The notes: generated by a model not told the origin, from the letters alone. A stretch of 64,000 nt of DNA from Kordiimonas sp. SCSIO 12603 (GCF_024398035.1 NZ_CP073748.1:3773001-3837000); one strand, 5' to 3'. Shown: positions 9,278 through 18,329, counted from the first letter of the stretch. Numbers and translations: made by a program.

Positions 9278-9841
9278 ATGAAAAAGCAGTTTATTTTAAT
9301 ATTAGCCACCTTATTTTTAGGGCTGTCATCTATATCACTTCCGGCAGTAGCAACACCACAGTTTGAATTGTTACGTGCTGTTGAAAGAGGCGACATCGAA
9401 GAAGTTAAAAGCCTGCTTAAAAAAGGTGTGTCCCCCAATACAAGAAAACGATCAGATGGCATTCCTGCTATGTTGATCATCGCTGACAAGCGTAATCTTG
9501 CCATGATGAAGATGTTTCTGGAAGCTGGTGCAAACCCAAATATTTCTGATCGTACGCGCGGCGTAACACCACTGATGAAACGCGCATCAGTAGGCGATAA
9601 TGAAATGGTAAAATTGCTGCTTGCCTTCAAAGCAGACCCGAATCGTGCTGATATCGGTCAGGAAACAGCTCTTATGAAAGCTGTACGAGCGCGGAAATCA
9701 AAAACTGTACAATTGTTACTTGAAGCTGGCGCTGATCCGAACGTACAGGACCTTACAGGTAAAACGGCACTTGAGTATGCCAAAATTTCTCGCAATCGCC
9801 GAATGGTAAAATTATTACAAGATGCGGGGGCTACCTATTAA
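9278..9841 (+). CDS. Secreted ankyrin-repeat protein
   Basis: A 187-residue protein with a signal peptide (about residues 1-25) and about four ankyrin repeats over residues 28-187, visible as recurring ALLxxGADPN-type units (KKGVSPNTR, EAGANPNIS, AFKADPNRA, EAGADPNVQ). Probably a periplasmic protein-protein interaction module. The next gene overlaps its 3' end by 20 bases. The partner is unknown. Confidence 0.88.
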   Translation: MKKQFILILATLFLGLSSISLPAVATPQFELLRAVERGDIEEVKSLLKKGVSPNTRKRSDGIPAMLIIADKRNLAMMKMFLEAGANPNISDRTRGVTPLMKRASVGDNEMVKLLLAFKADPNRADIGQETALMKAVRARKSKTVQLLLEAGADPNVQDLTGKTALEYAKISRNRRMVKLLQDAGATY

Positions 9842-10775
9842 TTTTGATTTTGGGATAGCTTCTCCAACAGCCACTGACCTGATAATTCGAGTCAGCATTA
9901 TTTTACTGGCTCTTGCAGCAGACTTCATAGCTGGCCCCAAACTTCTTAAAATCCTGCCAAACATACAAACTATTGCATCCACATTTGGCCTCAACCTCAA
10001 AAGCCGCTTGGATAAACCTTCAAGAAATCGTACCGAGCGCTTTTATCGCGGCGCTATCGTCGCTTTAGTGCTTTTACCTGTAGCCTACGGAACTGGCGTA
10101 ATAGTAAACCAAATTGCCTTTATCAACACCATATCAGATGCCTTAACATTCCTGATACTAACACCACTCTTAGCCCAGCGCTCTGACTGGAAAAACCTAC
10201 AACAAGGAAAACAAAACCTTTCAAATTACAGCTCAAACGCAGAGCTCCTTAAACAGACAGTATTGAATTTCAGCGGACGCACTGTACCACTTTCACTTAC
10301 CTTTTTAATTGGCGGTTTTGCTCTACTGCTCCCGGCCGTCTTACTGATCGGACTGTTATTCACTACACCGCAAATTTCTGCGGATCATCCACGATCTCCA
10401 TACAGTTCAGGCATCAGCCTTATTCATGAAATTGTGTTTCTTGTACCTGGTTTAATTGCCAGCATTTTTATTGCCACAGCCCTTATCTGCTTACCTTTCA
10501 CTAAAATCAGCGCTGCTTTAACCCTCCTCAATCCTGCGACAAAAGGCCTCCCTAGCACCTATTTTCCATTGAATATTGTCGCAACTGGGGTAGAAATTTG
10601 TTTCAGGATACAGGGAAGCAAATCTGTAGAATGGATAGGCCCAAAGGATGGCCGCGCAAGATTACAGGCAAATCATCTCCGTCAGGGGTGGTTATGTATT
10701 CTTGTCGCCAATGCTGTGTACCTCGCGGTAGGTATACTGCTGTTCCTCTACCTTGCTTCCTTACTTGCGCAATAG
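9822..10775 (+). CDS. Multi-pass membrane protein of unknown function
   Basis: A 317-residue protein with about six hydrophobic segments (roughly residues 17-40, 72-95, 103-118, 160-185, 204-228 and 292-315). It starts inside the ankyrin gene with no clear ribosome-binding site, so translation is probably coupled to it. It ends 12 bases before regB. No family recognised; the position between the ankyrin gene and regB could suggest an envelope or redox role, but that is only context. Confidence 0.7.
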   Translation: MRGLPINFDFGIASPTATDLIIRVSIILLALAADFIAGPKLLKILPNIQTIASTFGLNLKSRLDKPSRNRTERFYRGAIVALVLLPVAYGTGVIVNQIAFINTISDALTFLILTPLLAQRSDWKNLQQGKQNLSNYSSNAELLKQTVLNFSGRTVPLSLTFLIGGFALLLPAVLLIGLLFTTPQISADHPRSPYSSGISLIHEIVFLVPGLIASIFIATALICLPFTKISAALTLLNPATKGLPSTYFPLNIVATGVEICFRIQGSKSVEWIGPKDGRARLQANHLRQGWLCILVANAVYLAVGILLFLYLASLLAQ

Positions 10776-10787
10776 AAAGAAGCGGGC

Positions 10788-12128
10788 ATGGCCTCCAGCG
10801 AGAACGAACAAAATATCATTCAGATGATGGACCCGGCCCTCCGCCAAGGTAACGGTGTAAGGCTTGGCACCCTTATTATGATCCGCTGGATGGCGGTAGC
10901 TGGGCAAATGCTCTCTCTGCTTACTGTGCACTATATTCTTGGCTTTGATATCCGCCCAGAGATGACATTCACTGTAGTGTTTATTTCCGGTATGATGAAC
11001 CTTTGGTTCTCTCTAAGGGAAGATTTAAACACACGCCTTTCAGACAAACAGTCGACGTGGCATATGGTGTTTGATTTGCTTCATTTGTCTACTTTGCTGT
11101 TTTTAACTGGCGGCTTATCAAACCCCTTCATTGTGTTGATGCTTGCCCCTTCCAGTGTATCGGCATCAATCCTTAGCCCGCGCAGTACCAAAGTACTCAT
11201 CGCGATTTCTGTGGTTTTGGTAACTGCACTTGCCTATACGCCATTTCCCCTTCCATGGGATGGGCCTGCACCAAATGTAGATGATATTCTGAAAGCTGGC
11301 ATTTGGATCAGTCTTTGTTTCACGCTTGTATTTCTGGCTATGTATATGTCGAGGGTCAGTAAAGAAGGTCAGGACCGGGCAAAGGCACTTGCTGCAACGC
11401 AAGCTGCCTTGGAGCAAGAACAACGCCTAGCAGCTCTCGGAACGCTGGCCGCTGCCGCCGCTCATGAACTGGGTACACCGCTTGGGACCATTCTGCTTGT
11501 TGCCAAGGAACTACAAAACCACTGCAAAGGCCAAGACGAGCAAACCAAACTTGATATCGAGTTGATTATTGATCAAACCAGTCGTTGCCGTGAAATTCTG
11601 GCAGAAATTAGCCAGAAGAGAAAAGCCGGAGATGCAGAACATTTCACATATCTGGGTATTGAAGCAATTCTCAGAGAAGCTGGTCATCCTCATGAGATGC
11701 GCGGTGTAAAGGTGAAATACAGCAGCGAAGGCCCTGATAATTTAATTATTCGCCGCACACCTGAGCAAATCCACGCGTTCAGAACGATCGTAGAAAACGC
11801 TACTGGTTTCGCAGAAAATGAGGTTCATGTTCAAGCCAAATGGGACAATGAACATCTACATGTAATTGTAGAAGACGATGGCCCTGGCTTTGATCCACAA
11901 ATTGTGAAACGTCTAGGCGAACCTTATGTTACAACAAGGCAGCCAACACCTGGTAAAGATGGCGGCTTAGGCTTGGGGCTATTCATCTCCAAGACCTTAC
12001 TGGAACGCACAGGTGCAGTAATGAGTTTCAAAAATGCCACAATCGGTGGCGCACGCGTAGAATTAAACTGGCCTCGCTCAGCCTTACAGGAAGAGCCTGA
12101 TTTCTCAGATGAGGAGGAGTTAGCATGA
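10788..12128 (+). CDS. regB: Redox-sensing histidine kinase RegB/PrrB/ActS
   Basis: A 446-residue membrane sensor kinase controlling respiration and other energy processes with RegA. Its N-terminal half has about six membrane segments and contains the quinone-binding motif GGxxNPF (GGLSNPF, near residue 110). The phospho-His box is AAAHELGTPLGT (about 223-234), followed by the redox-active Cys context SRCREIL. The ATPase domain shows ENA, DDGPGF and GLGLGLF. The gene overlaps regA by the ATGA junction. Confidence 0.93.
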   Translation: MASSENEQNIIQMMDPALRQGNGVRLGTLIMIRWMAVAGQMLSLLTVHYILGFDIRPEMTFTVVFISGMMNLWFSLREDLNTRLSDKQSTWHMVFDLLHLSTLLFLTGGLSNPFIVLMLAPSSVSASILSPRSTKVLIAISVVLVTALAYTPFPLPWDGPAPNVDDILKAGIWISLCFTLVFLAMYMSRVSKEGQDRAKALAATQAALEQEQRLAALGTLAAAAAHELGTPLGTILLVAKELQNHCKGQDEQTKLDIELIIDQTSRCREILAEISQKRKAGDAEHFTYLGIEAILREAGHPHEMRGVKVKYSSEGPDNLIIRRTPEQIHAFRTIVENATGFAENEVHVQAKWDNEHLHVIVEDDGPGFDPQIVKRLGEPYVTTRQPTPGKDGGLGLGLFISKTLLERTGAVMSFKNATIGGARVELNWPRSALQEEPDFSDEEELA

Positions 12129-12664
12129 CTCAAGAAACACCAGCAAAAACCCTTCTAATCGTAGAAGACGATAAAGCTTTCCGTAACCGTCTTGCCCTAA
12201 GCATGGAACGGAAAGGTTTCACTGTTTATGCCGCAGAAGGCATTGAAGAAGGCAGTATTCTGGCCGCTGAACATCGCCCTCAATATGCTGTCGTTGATAT
12301 GCGTTTGGAAGATGGTAACGGACTTGATTTAGTACCTCAATTACGTCAAATCCGCCCCGATATCCGCGTAGTTATTTTGACAGGATACGGAAACATCGCC
12401 AGCGCTGTAGCAGCAGTTAAAGCCGGCGCCGTAGATTATCTTGCAAAACCGGCAGACCCTGACCAGATCGAGAAAACACTCCTAACCCTCGAAGGGCATA
12501 TGCCACCACCGCCAGAAAACCCTATGTCTGCGGACCGCGTGAAATGGGAGCATATTCAGCGTGTTTATGAACTGTGTGATCGCAATGTCTCTGAGACTGC
12601 ACGCAGGCTTAACATGCACCGCCGAACACTGCAGCGAATTCTTGCAAAACGCTCTCCTCAATAG
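12125..12664 (+). CDS. regA: Response regulator RegA/PrrA/ActR
   Basis: A 179-residue two-domain regulator: a receiver (residues 8-125; VEDDKAF, the phospho-Asp in VVDMRLEDGNG, Thr in ILTGYGN, Lys in LAKPA) and a Fis-type helix-turn-helix at the C-terminus (NVSETARRLNMHRRTLQRIL), which is nearly invariant in RegA proteins. It overlaps regB by four bases, ensuring co-translation. It probably regulates oxidases and energy genes according to redox state. Confidence 0.95.
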   Translation: MTQETPAKTLLIVEDDKAFRNRLALSMERKGFTVYAAEGIEEGSILAAEHRPQYAVVDMRLEDGNGLDLVPQLRQIRPDIRVVILTGYGNIASAVAAVKAGAVDYLAKPADPDQIEKTLLTLEGHMPPPPENPMSADRVKWEHIQRVYELCDRNVSETARRLNMHRRTLQRILAKRSPQ

Positions 12665-12677
12665 CGCCCAATACCGA

Positions 12678-14024
12678 TTAATTGGAAATTGAAGGATCAA
12701 CAGCTTCGCCCTGGAACATTGTGATTCCAAGGCGCTGACCTAAGATAATATCTTCAGAAGAATGGCACCCTTCCAAGATAATCCGGTTGCTGCCAATTTT
12801 TTCAATAATACTGATAATTCTATCTTCTTCTTTACGGTCCAACCACGTTTCAACCGTTGAAGCAGGGTTCATCACTTTCAGAAAATCAGACTGTAGGTTA
12901 CCTAAATTAAGCCAAGCTAAGGCACGGGGGTCTACCCCCGCAATACAGCTTTTAAACCCTGAGGTTTGTAACTTTTCACGAGCCGCCAAATAGGCTGCAA
13001 AATTCGATGTTACATCAAGGCTTGAAAACTCTAAGACGATATTACCGCGACTTTGATTACCTAATCCTTCTTCAAACTTATCAAACTCTCTGGCTAACAC
13101 ACCGGCAGCCGTTACTTTCAAACTTGAAGCGAGAGAATTTTCATTCTCCATATTAGGATCAGACGCCAAAACCCTAGTCGCGATAAGGTCCTCAAGAAAC
13201 CCCGATAGCCAAGGATCAACTTCTGTAAGCTTGCTTTTCAAAAAGGTATCAAAAACCACCTGCTGCGGCACCCAGCGGTGCACCATCACCATCTGAGGTG
13301 CCTGAATACCAAGTATAGCCATCACACATTGCCGCCTAAGTAAACCGCCTACATCAGCGGACGTAATAGCCTTTGTAAGAGTTAATAACATCTCAGGATC
13401 AAGCTTTTTACTCTGCGGTTTTCTCGCAGGGCTTTCAATCTTGCTCACCTTCATTTTTTGCGGCGGTTCAGATGGTAAGGGTGCCCCTGCATCACCTTGC
13501 GGAGCAATCTTAATAAGTCCCGTATCCGGGTTAACATCAGGCTTTGCTTTAGATTTTGTTTTAGGTTTAGAGGCACTAACATTTCTGGATGCGGGTATCT
13601 TTTTCCCTTCCAGCACTGCTTGAGCCAACTTTGCTACATATTTTGTGAAAACATCATATTCCGCTTCAAGATCAAACCATTCAACAAAAGCGTCACTTAC
13701 ACCCTGAATGGGATCAATCGTGCGTAAGGCACTAGCCTCTTTGAATTTTAAGCGGACCTGATTCAACATAGGATCAATAACATCAACCCGTGCATCTTTA
13801 ACGATCAGGACTAAATCATTATTTGGCAGCGAGAAGCTGGCAGCGCCATAATCGGTTTTCAGTGTTCTGAAGCTGGCGGCAGCGAACCGACGATAATGCT
13901 CTTCTTGCAGATGCTTTTCCAGCACTGAAAGCCTTATATGCAAGGCCCTCCGGCCTTCTGTATGAAGCCTAAGCTGCTTGGTGTAATCAAGCATTTCATG
14001 TACGGCTTTAATATCTTTTGCCAT
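12678..14024 (-). CDS. Soluble protein resembling a degenerate GGDEF-EAL tandem
   Basis: A 448-residue protein without membrane segments or signal peptide. The C-terminal third follows the spacing of an EAL domain but lacks its catalytic residues: RGNIVLEFSSLDV (about 325), SCIAGVDPRALAWLNLG (about 357, in place of DDFGxG), IILEGCHSSED (about 414) and MFQGEAV. The position of the EAL motif reads MVMVHRW, with no Glu. The first 110 residues (NDLVLIVKDARVD) faintly resemble a GGDEF domain without its active loop. A Lys/Pro-rich linker joins them. It follows the LapG-like gene on the same strand. This reading is by eye and needs a profile comparison. Confidence 0.6.
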   Translation of the reverse strand: MAKDIKAVHEMLDYTKQLRLHTEGRRALHIRLSVLEKHLQEEHYRRFAAASFRTLKTDYGAASFSLPNNDLVLIVKDARVDVIDPMLNQVRLKFKEASALRTIDPIQGVSDAFVEWFDLEAEYDVFTKYVAKLAQAVLEGKKIPASRNVSASKPKTKSKAKPDVNPDTGLIKIAPQGDAGAPLPSEPPQKMKVSKIESPARKPQSKKLDPEMLLTLTKAITSADVGGLLRRQCVMAILGIQAPQMVMVHRWVPQQVVFDTFLKSKLTEVDPWLSGFLEDLIATRVLASDPNMENENSLASSLKVTAAGVLAREFDKFEEGLGNQSRGNIVLEFSSLDVTSNFAAYLAAREKLQTSGFKSCIAGVDPRALAWLNLGNLQSDFLKVMNPASTVETWLDRKEEDRIISIIEKIGSNRIILEGCHSSEDIILGQRLGITMFQGEAVDPSISN

Positions 14025-14105
14025 ATAACCTCAAAACTCAGTCACGTGTTAAATCGCAATAAAACCAGTCCCCACTCATAGTTTGTCAGAATACGATATG
14101 TTTAA

Positions 14106-14792
14106 TTATCTACCAAATTTTTTCACCTGATGAAGCCACCAAGCTGTTTCATTAATTGAGTAAACTGGTCGGTAATGCAAAATCTTGCTATCAGGCAATA
14201 CAGCATCCACCTGATTATCTAAAACCAGATATTCACCTTCATAATCTATGGCAAGAATAGCATGCGCGACCCGAAGGTTTTGGTCCTGCAATATCACTAG
14301 CCGCATGGATTCTGGGGCAACCCCTAAGCGCTTCAGCGTTACATATTTGCTAATCGCATAATCTTCACAGTCCCCGTCTTTCAGGAAAAACTCGTCTGGT
14401 GTAGCCCAGTAATCAGGAAGCCCCCAGTTAACTGGGTCTACGATGTATGGATAACGGTTCATATATTGATTAACCGCTTTGATCATCTCCAGAGGTTCAG
14501 CTCCTTCTTGAGAAGCGATAAATTCTTCCCACGCTGCTTTACCACACCGCAAGCGGTCTCTACCTCTGCAGTTTTGCTCTACTGTGCTTTCTTGCTCCGG
14601 CATTTCTTCGGTCAAAGAAAGGTTATGTCGACGCCACAAATCAGTCCATTTATCAAAAGACTTCATGCTTTTGGAGCGTATTTCCCGGCTACCAAACAAG
14701 CCTGCACGGGGCTGGGCATCTGCCGAGGAAACAACTGGTTCCATAACCAGAAAACCAAAAGCAATACTTATTAAGCCTATAATTCGGAACAT
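14106..14792 (-). CDS. LapG-like periplasmic transglutaminase-fold cysteine protease
   Basis: A 228-residue member of the bacterial transglutaminase-like cysteine protease family (DUF920). It has a signal peptide (about residues 1-26) and a Cys-His-Asp triad visible as DGDCEDYA, VAHAILAID and LVLDNQ. The acidic residues around the Cys match the calcium site of LapG. In Pseudomonas, LapG cleaves the LapA adhesin and is held back by the c-di-GMP receptor LapD. Here no LapD or LapA is in view, but two degenerate c-di-GMP-type proteins flank it. Protease family firm; role inferred. Confidence 0.88.
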   Translation of the reverse strand: MFRIIGLISIAFGFLVMEPVVSSADAQPRAGLFGSREIRSKSMKSFDKWTDLWRRHNLSLTEEMPEQESTVEQNCRGRDRLRCGKAAWEEFIASQEGAEPLEMIKAVNQYMNRYPYIVDPVNWGLPDYWATPDEFFLKDGDCEDYAISKYVTLKRLGVAPESMRLVILQDQNLRVAHAILAIDYEGEYLVLDNQVDAVLPDSKILHYRPVYSINETAWWLHQVKKFGR

Positions 14793-14965
14793 AAAAACTG
14801 GCTGGCCTCTATACCTGATTTCACATATTTTTTGTTCGAATTTAATTGAGCATCAAACAAATATGTACCAACATAACCACAAGCGAACAGAGAGCCAAGA
14901 GCTCTCTCATACTATCACTGAACAGTGACAATGTTACAGCACGAACGCATTAGTAAGGGGCCCCC

Positions 14966-16987
14966 ATGCAAACGGAAACGTCTTCAAACAAAAATATGAT
15001 GGCCTACGCTGGTGCCTTGATGGGGCTTATCGCGCTTGGCCTATGGTTCATCACTCGATTTGCAGCCTCAGAAGCCGAGCAAGACCTCCAGAACTGGCAA
15101 TCCCGTATCAATTTAATAGCGGATAGCAGAGCCGCAGAAGTTTCCACCTGGCTTAACCGGCACCTTAAAGCCGTTGAAGAATTAGCCGCTGATGCCTCAG
15201 TCCAGCTATATGCAGCTCAAATGTCTTCACCTGAAGATCAGGATGCCGTCGAAGCACAGCGCGGTTATATTTTCTCACTTATTTCAGCAGAGGCAGAACG
15301 CCACGGCTTCCATGAAAACAGAGCCATTGATGCGGTAGCAGCCAATGTAAACCGCCCTCGCCGCGCCGGTATTGCTGTTGTTTCCGATAAAGGACAGGCC
15401 TTTGTTATGACAACAGGCATGCCGCTTTTACGACCAGAGGAAATTCCTCTGGCAAACACGCAGTCCTTTATCGCCCTTGGTCCACAACTTGGCGATAAAA
15501 CGCCACTCGTAATTTTTGGTGCAAAAGCGATCTCTGGTACTGGCACGGTTTGGGTAATTGGCGCACGCCCGTTGGATGGTGATTTCCTTCAAACACTCGT
15601 GCAGCCGGGTGACGATACTCAAACTTCTGAAACATATTTGGTAAAGCCCGAAGGCGATGATTTAGTAAGGGTTATCACACCACTTGCTCAAGGTGGCAGG
15701 CTAGGCGCGACCACCGTGGATGCAGCCGCTTCTTTTGCGGTGAAACAACCGGGCGGTTTCAGCACACAAATGAATTATGCGAACACTGAAGTTCTTGTTA
15801 TGGGCAAGGAGCTATCGGCCCCGGTTCCGTGGATACTGGTTCGCACCATTAAAACAAGTGAAGCGGTCGCCGCTATTACGGAACGCCGCAATAGCCTCAT
15901 TATTACACTTTCTCTAGCGGGTCTTTTTGTACTCGCAGCCCTTATTCTGGTGTGGCGTCACGGTATTTCCCGCAAACTGGAAAATTCCTACCGTGAACAA
16001 GCCATGCTTTCGGAGAAAAACGAGTCCCTAAGCGAGTTCCTGCAATCAGTAACGGATAGCCAACCCGCTGCCGTAGCTGCTGTTGATAACGATATGACTG
16101 TGCATTTTTCCAATACACAAATGTCAGATATTACTGAAATCAATAACAATGACCTTATCGGAAGAAGGCTTGATACTGCCTTCCGTAGTTCCCTTGCGGA
16201 GAAAATGCGCTCTCGCATTGCCGCAGCTACTTCCGGGCATTCCGACAGCTTGAATGTCACACACAGCAATCGCACCTTCAGAATGGATACCATTCCTCTG
16301 AAAGCTGGCGGTGATTACCCAGCCACTGCACTAATGGTGATGCGGGATATTTCTGACCTTGTTGAAGCACAGGCGCAATCGGAAGAACTATTCAAAAAAC
16401 TGGTCTCAACACTTACACAAATTATTGATGCCCGTGACCCATGGAGCAAACACCATTCAGAACGTGTGGCAGATGTTAGTGTTACCATAGCTCAGGAACT
16501 GGAATGGGACGAAGACGGTAAAGAATGTGTCAATATCGCAGCCCAACTTGTAAATGTCGGTAAGATATTTGTCCCAATTGAAATCCTTACCAAACAAACA
16601 CCGCTTACCGATGAAGAGCTTTCGTTGGTACGTGATAGTATGCAGCAAAGCGCTTCACTTGTTGCAGGGCTGGATTTCAAAGGGCCAGTAGCCGCAATTC
16701 TCGACCAGATCAGAGAAAACTGGGATGGTAGTGGCGAACACGGTAAAGCTGGTGAAGAAATCGAAGCCGGAGCCCGTGTGCTAGCAGTTGCCAATGCTTT
16801 CGTGGGTATGGTTTCAGCTCGCGCACACCGAAATGGGCTGAGCTTTGACAAAGCCGCTGATATTCTTCATCAGGAATGCGGTACGAAATTTGAACGCCGG
16901 ATTGTAGCAGCGCTACAAAATATTCTGGAAAACAAAGGTGGCAGGGACCGCTGGAGCCACTATATGGAAAAACCTGAAGAGGCTTAA
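14966..16987 (+). CDS. Transmembrane receptor with PAS and degenerate HD-GYP domain
   Basis: A 673-residue protein: membrane helix (about residues 10-31), large periplasmic sensor, second membrane helix (about 311-333), PAS domain (about 350-470), and C-terminal HD-GYP-like domain (about 480-665). The first His region is kept (KHHSERV), but the HD pair reads VN (LVNVGKI), the later His residues are absent, and GYP reads GEH (NWDGSGEHG). The metal centre needed for c-di-GMP hydrolysis is therefore lost. It probably works as a receptor rather than an enzyme. It is divergent from the LapG-like gene. Confidence 0.85.
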   Translation: MQTETSSNKNMMAYAGALMGLIALGLWFITRFAASEAEQDLQNWQSRINLIADSRAAEVSTWLNRHLKAVEELAADASVQLYAAQMSSPEDQDAVEAQRGYIFSLISAEAERHGFHENRAIDAVAANVNRPRRAGIAVVSDKGQAFVMTTGMPLLRPEEIPLANTQSFIALGPQLGDKTPLVIFGAKAISGTGTVWVIGARPLDGDFLQTLVQPGDDTQTSETYLVKPEGDDLVRVITPLAQGGRLGATTVDAAASFAVKQPGGFSTQMNYANTEVLVMGKELSAPVPWILVRTIKTSEAVAAITERRNSLIITLSLAGLFVLAALILVWRHGISRKLENSYREQAMLSEKNESLSEFLQSVTDSQPAAVAAVDNDMTVHFSNTQMSDITEINNNDLIGRRLDTAFRSSLAEKMRSRIAAATSGHSDSLNVTHSNRTFRMDTIPLKAGGDYPATALMVMRDISDLVEAQAQSEELFKKLVSTLTQIIDARDPWSKHHSERVADVSVTIAQELEWDEDGKECVNIAAQLVNVGKIFVPIEILTKQTPLTDEELSLVRDSMQQSASLVAGLDFKGPVAAILDQIRENWDGSGEHGKAGEEIEAGARVLAVANAFVGMVSARAHRNGLSFDKAADILHQECGTKFERRIVAALQNILENKGGRDRWSHYMEKPEEA

Positions 16988-17415
16988 CCAACAGCCTTTT
17001 CAAAAAGTCTCATTGCTGCCGTTCGTGCCATTTGCTGAATAAGCTTTTTGGCGCGAGCGGCATTTACTTTTCTGGAGGCTGCTTCACGAAGCACCTCCCC
17101 GCCATAAGCATCTGCAATGATAATACCTGTTATATCTGGAAGGCTGGTACTTTCATTAAACACGCCGATGGGGAAATGTTGATCAACAGCGAAATAAAAT
17201 TCTTCACAATAGTCGAGATATTCCTGCCATTTAGTATCCGAACGGAAATCACTTAGACCTGATTTCACTTCGACAACCACAAGGCCGCCTCGTTTATTCA
17301 GCCCCAAAATATCAACCCGCCTATTATTCTTTAGCACCACTTCCCGCACGGGAGCATAACCAAGTTCCACCAGCAATCTTTCAGCGCCAAGCGTGATATT
17401 AGCTGTTTCTGTCAT
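16984..17415 (-). CDS. mmcB: MmcB family DNA repair protein
   Basis: A 143-residue protein with a PD-(D/E)XK nuclease-like core: RVDILGLNKRGGLVVVEVK carries the Asp and ExK residues (about 29-51). MmcB is an alphaproteobacterial SOS-linked protein described in Caulobacter as part of damage-induced responses. Its 3' end overlaps the end of the receptor gene on the other strand by four bases, and it lies 6 bases after the Hpt gene. Confidence 0.9.
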   Translation of the reverse strand: MTETANITLGAERLLVELGYAPVREVVLKNNRRVDILGLNKRGGLVVVEVKSGLSDFRSDTKWQEYLDYCEEFYFAVDQHFPIGVFNESTSLPDITGIIIADAYGGEVLREAASRKVNAARAKKLIQQMARTAAMRLFEKAVG

Positions 17416-17421
17416 GAAAAA

Positions 17422-17835
17422 TCAGGCACTGGCCTCTTCATCAATGATATTTTCAAGCCGCTGTAGAATAGCTTCGCCTTGGGCCCCACCACTACCTTTG
17501 ATTTTGTGCTGCAAGACCACTTCAAAGGTACGAACATGCCCTTCAAGCACGCGCTTGCTTGCTTGCTGGTCATCAGGCATCTGTTTCAGATATTTACAGA
17601 GGGATGCACCAACATTTGTAAGCAAGTTGAACTCGAAGCTACTACCCATCCCCTTGATATTATGAGTTAAATCATAAACCTGCTGGACACTCGCTTCCTT
17701 AGGTCCCGCTTTGTCCGGCATACCATCCAAAATCCCGCGCATGTCTTTTACGGCTGTGTCTGTCCACTCAAGAAACTGAGCTACCAGCTCGTCATCTTCC
17801 GCATATGAATAATCAGTATCTACAACTTCAGTCAT
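17422..17835 (-). CDS. Orphan histidine phosphotransfer (Hpt) protein
   Basis: A 137-residue, mostly helical protein with an Hpt motif: LTHNIKGMGSSFEF (about residues 53-66), where His is the expected phosphoacceptor and KG follows. Hpt proteins relay phosphate between hybrid kinases and response regulators. No kinase or receiver gene adjoins it. It precedes mmcB by 6 bases in a likely two-gene operon. Confidence 0.75.
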   Translation of the reverse strand: MTEVVDTDYSYAEDDELVAQFLEWTDTAVKDMRGILDGMPDKAGPKEASVQQVYDLTHNIKGMGSSFEFNLLTNVGASLCKYLKQMPDDQQASKRVLEGHVRTFEVVLQHKIKGSGGAQGEAILQRLENIIDEEASA

Positions 17836-18007
17836 TTGTTCTCGATTTACCCCAATCCACAGTATGACAGCTATTTTAGCATAATATGCAACAAAAACAG
17901 TTATTTATTTGTTTACAAGTTAGAGAGGTACGAGTTTTCCTTGCAATCCGCCCTGCAATTTCGATAAATCAGATCAAATATATATATTCGGGACAGAGGA
18001 GCATAAA

Positions 18008-18214
18008 TTGAGCCCACAGGAAATCGCTAAACTTGAAACATATCTTCAAGACAAGTTTGATAACAGCAACATCAAGCTTATGCAGCGCCCAAAAGCTAAA
18101 GATTCAGTTGAGATGATGATCGGCGATGAATTTATCGGTGTTGCTTACCGCGATGAAGATGAAGGTGAAGTTTCCTACTCCCTCAGCATCTGCATCCTGG
18201 AGGAAGATCTCTAA
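18008..18214 (+). CDS. DUF3126 family small protein
   Basis: A 68-residue acidic protein beginning LSPQEIAKLETYL and containing GVAYRDEDEGEVSY, both characteristic of DUF3126, a family confined largely to Alphaproteobacteria and of unknown function. It begins with TTG at 18008, preceded by a strong AGAGGAG. A Rho-independent terminator follows the stop codon. Confidence 0.88.
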   Translation: MSPQEIAKLETYLQDKFDNSNIKLMQRPKAKDSVEMMIGDEFIGVAYRDEDEGEVSYSLSICILEEDL

Positions 18215-18237
18215 GCTTTTAGAGCTTATATTCTTTA

Positions 18238-18266
18238 AGAAGCCGGCTTTTCAGTCGGCTTTTTAT
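18238..18266 (+). terminator. Rho-independent terminator after the DUF3126 gene
   Basis: A GC-rich hairpin AGCCGGC-TTTTCA-GTCGGCT (one G-T pair) directly followed by TTTTT. It lies 27 bases after the stop codon. Confidence 0.85.
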
Positions 18267-18329
18267 TTGCCTTATGATCATCAGCTTAGCATTATGCAGT
18301 TTCGTTAAGTTATAATCTGTGAGGTAACC

